This document shows, piece after piece, positions 63,529 through 64,000 of a stretch of DNA of 64,000 nt. The translations under genes were made by a program, and so were the position numbers. The notes under the pieces were generated by a model, which saw only the letters and a list, made by a program, of their open reading frames with translations, ran no database searches and was not told the DNA's origin. The stretch is from NCBI GenBank assembly GCA_965140395.1, contig OZ223207.1:1240001-1304000 (forward strand), read 5' to 3'. This DNA is from Parvibaculum sp002684405 (GTDB taxonomy: Bacteria > Pseudomonadota > Alphaproteobacteria > Parvibaculales > Parvibaculaceae). Within the stretch, counting starts at the first letter, position 1. The number at the start of each line of letters is the position of its first letter.

Positions 63529-64000
63529 TCAGCGATACGGCGCATCGAGCGCAATGTTGCGCGCGATCTCGCGTTCCCAGCGGTCGCCATTGGCGAGGAG
63601 TTTGTCCTTGTCATACATGAGTTCCTCACGGGTCTCCGTGGCGAACTCGAAATTCGGTCCTTCGACGATAGCATCCACCGGGCAGGCCTCCTGGCAGAGA
63701 CCGCAATAGATGCATTTCGTCATGTCGATGTCGTAGCGCGTGGTGCGGCGGGTGCCGTCATTGCGGCGCGGGCCGGCCTCGATGGTGATGGCCTGTGCCG
63801 GGCAGATCGCCTCGCACAGCTTGCAGGCAATGCAGCGCTCTTCGCCGTTCGGATAACGGCGCAGCGCATGTTCGCCACGGAAGCGCGGCGACAGCGCGCC
63901 CTTTTCGAACGGATAGTTCAGCGTCGCCTTGGGCTTGAAGAAATAGCGCATGGCGAGGAAGAAGCTCGAAACGAACTCCTGGAGAAAAAGCTGCCGGGCG
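63529..64000 (-). CDS. nuoI: NADH-quinone oxidoreductase subunit I (5' end beyond the window)
   Basis: The ferredoxin-like subunit of complex I that carries iron-sulfur clusters N6a and N6b to the quinone site. Both 4Fe-4S motifs are present: CIACKLCEAICP and CIYCGLCQEACP. An ATG at 63951 starts MRYFFKPKATLNYPF, but the frame stays open to the window end and encodes QLFLQEFVSSFFLA before it, which is the normal N-terminal helix of NuoI. The gene therefore begins outside the window and is partial here. The remaining nuo genes (A-H) are expected beyond the right edge. Confidence 0.96.
   Translation of the reverse strand, partial: ARQLFLQEFVSSFFLAMRYFFKPKATLNYPFEKGALSPRFRGEHALRRYPNGEERCIACKLCEAICPAQAITIEAGPRRNDGTRRTTRYDIDMTKCIYCGLCQEACPVDAIVEGPNFEFATETREELMYDKDKLLANGDRWEREIARNIALDAPYR

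Overview
The window looks like a piece of an alphaproteobacterial chromosome, probably from the Rhizobiales/Parvibaculum neighbourhood. The evidence is high GC with dense coding, the gene order trpE-G-D-C-moaC-moeA-lexA-comEC-gltX-gltA, then lpxB-lpxI-lpxA-fabZ-lpxD-skp-bamA-rseP-dxr-cdsA-uppS-frr-pyrH-tsf-rpsB, and nuoI-J-K-L-M-N-birA-rnj-mce followed by proS-lolC-lolD-dnaE. LpxI in place of LpxH, RNase J, an insertless ProS and a GTTC-N7-GTTC type LexA box all agree. The genus is an inference; I see no rRNA, tRNA, CRISPR array, phage gene or insertion sequence.

Layout. 1-3.2 kb (+): an orphan PleC/DivJ-like histidine kinase, then a TetR regulator with a phytanoyl-CoA dioxygenase-like oxygenase. 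3.2-7.3 kb (-): tpiA-secG-pyrG-kdsA. 7.3-7.9 kb: a gap with a strong plus-strand terminator and a possible small RNA. 7.9-18.3 kb (+): a small membrane protein, ppiD, trpE, murI, trpGDC, a GNAT acetyltransferase, moaC, moeA and SOS-controlled lexA. 18.3-20.5 kb (-): comEC. 20.7-23.6 kb (+): gltX and gltA, closed by a textbook terminator. 23.6-40.1 kb (-): a PAP2 phosphatase, then the envelope/translation supercluster that begins upstream at rpsB (ribosome, UMP kinase, ribosome recycling, undecaprenyl and CDP-DAG synthesis, isoprenoids, RseP, BamA, Skp, lipid A). 40.3-49.5 kb (-): dnaE, a tiny membrane protein, LysR plus a YeiH-type exporter, lolD-lolC, proS. 49.6-53.7 kb (-): an uncharacterised cluster of three exported proteins, two of them tandem paralogues. 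54-64 kb (-): DUF1467 protein, mce, rnj, birA and the distal half of the complex I operon, with nuoI cut by the window edge.

Most of the window is conserved housekeeping sequence. The least explained part is the 49.6-53.7 kb cluster. Its two large paralogues keep a Cys...His...(Gln/His) layout that resembles a divergent NlpC/P60 (papain-fold) hydrolase. They sit between otherwise syntenic housekeeping genes, next to a tandemly duplicated hairpin. Other points worth a look are murI inside the trp operon, an apparently leaderless tetR, the candidate small RNA at 7.4-7.6 kb, the missing coaX between birA and rnj, and several strong hairpins between ribosomal and nucleotide-metabolism genes.
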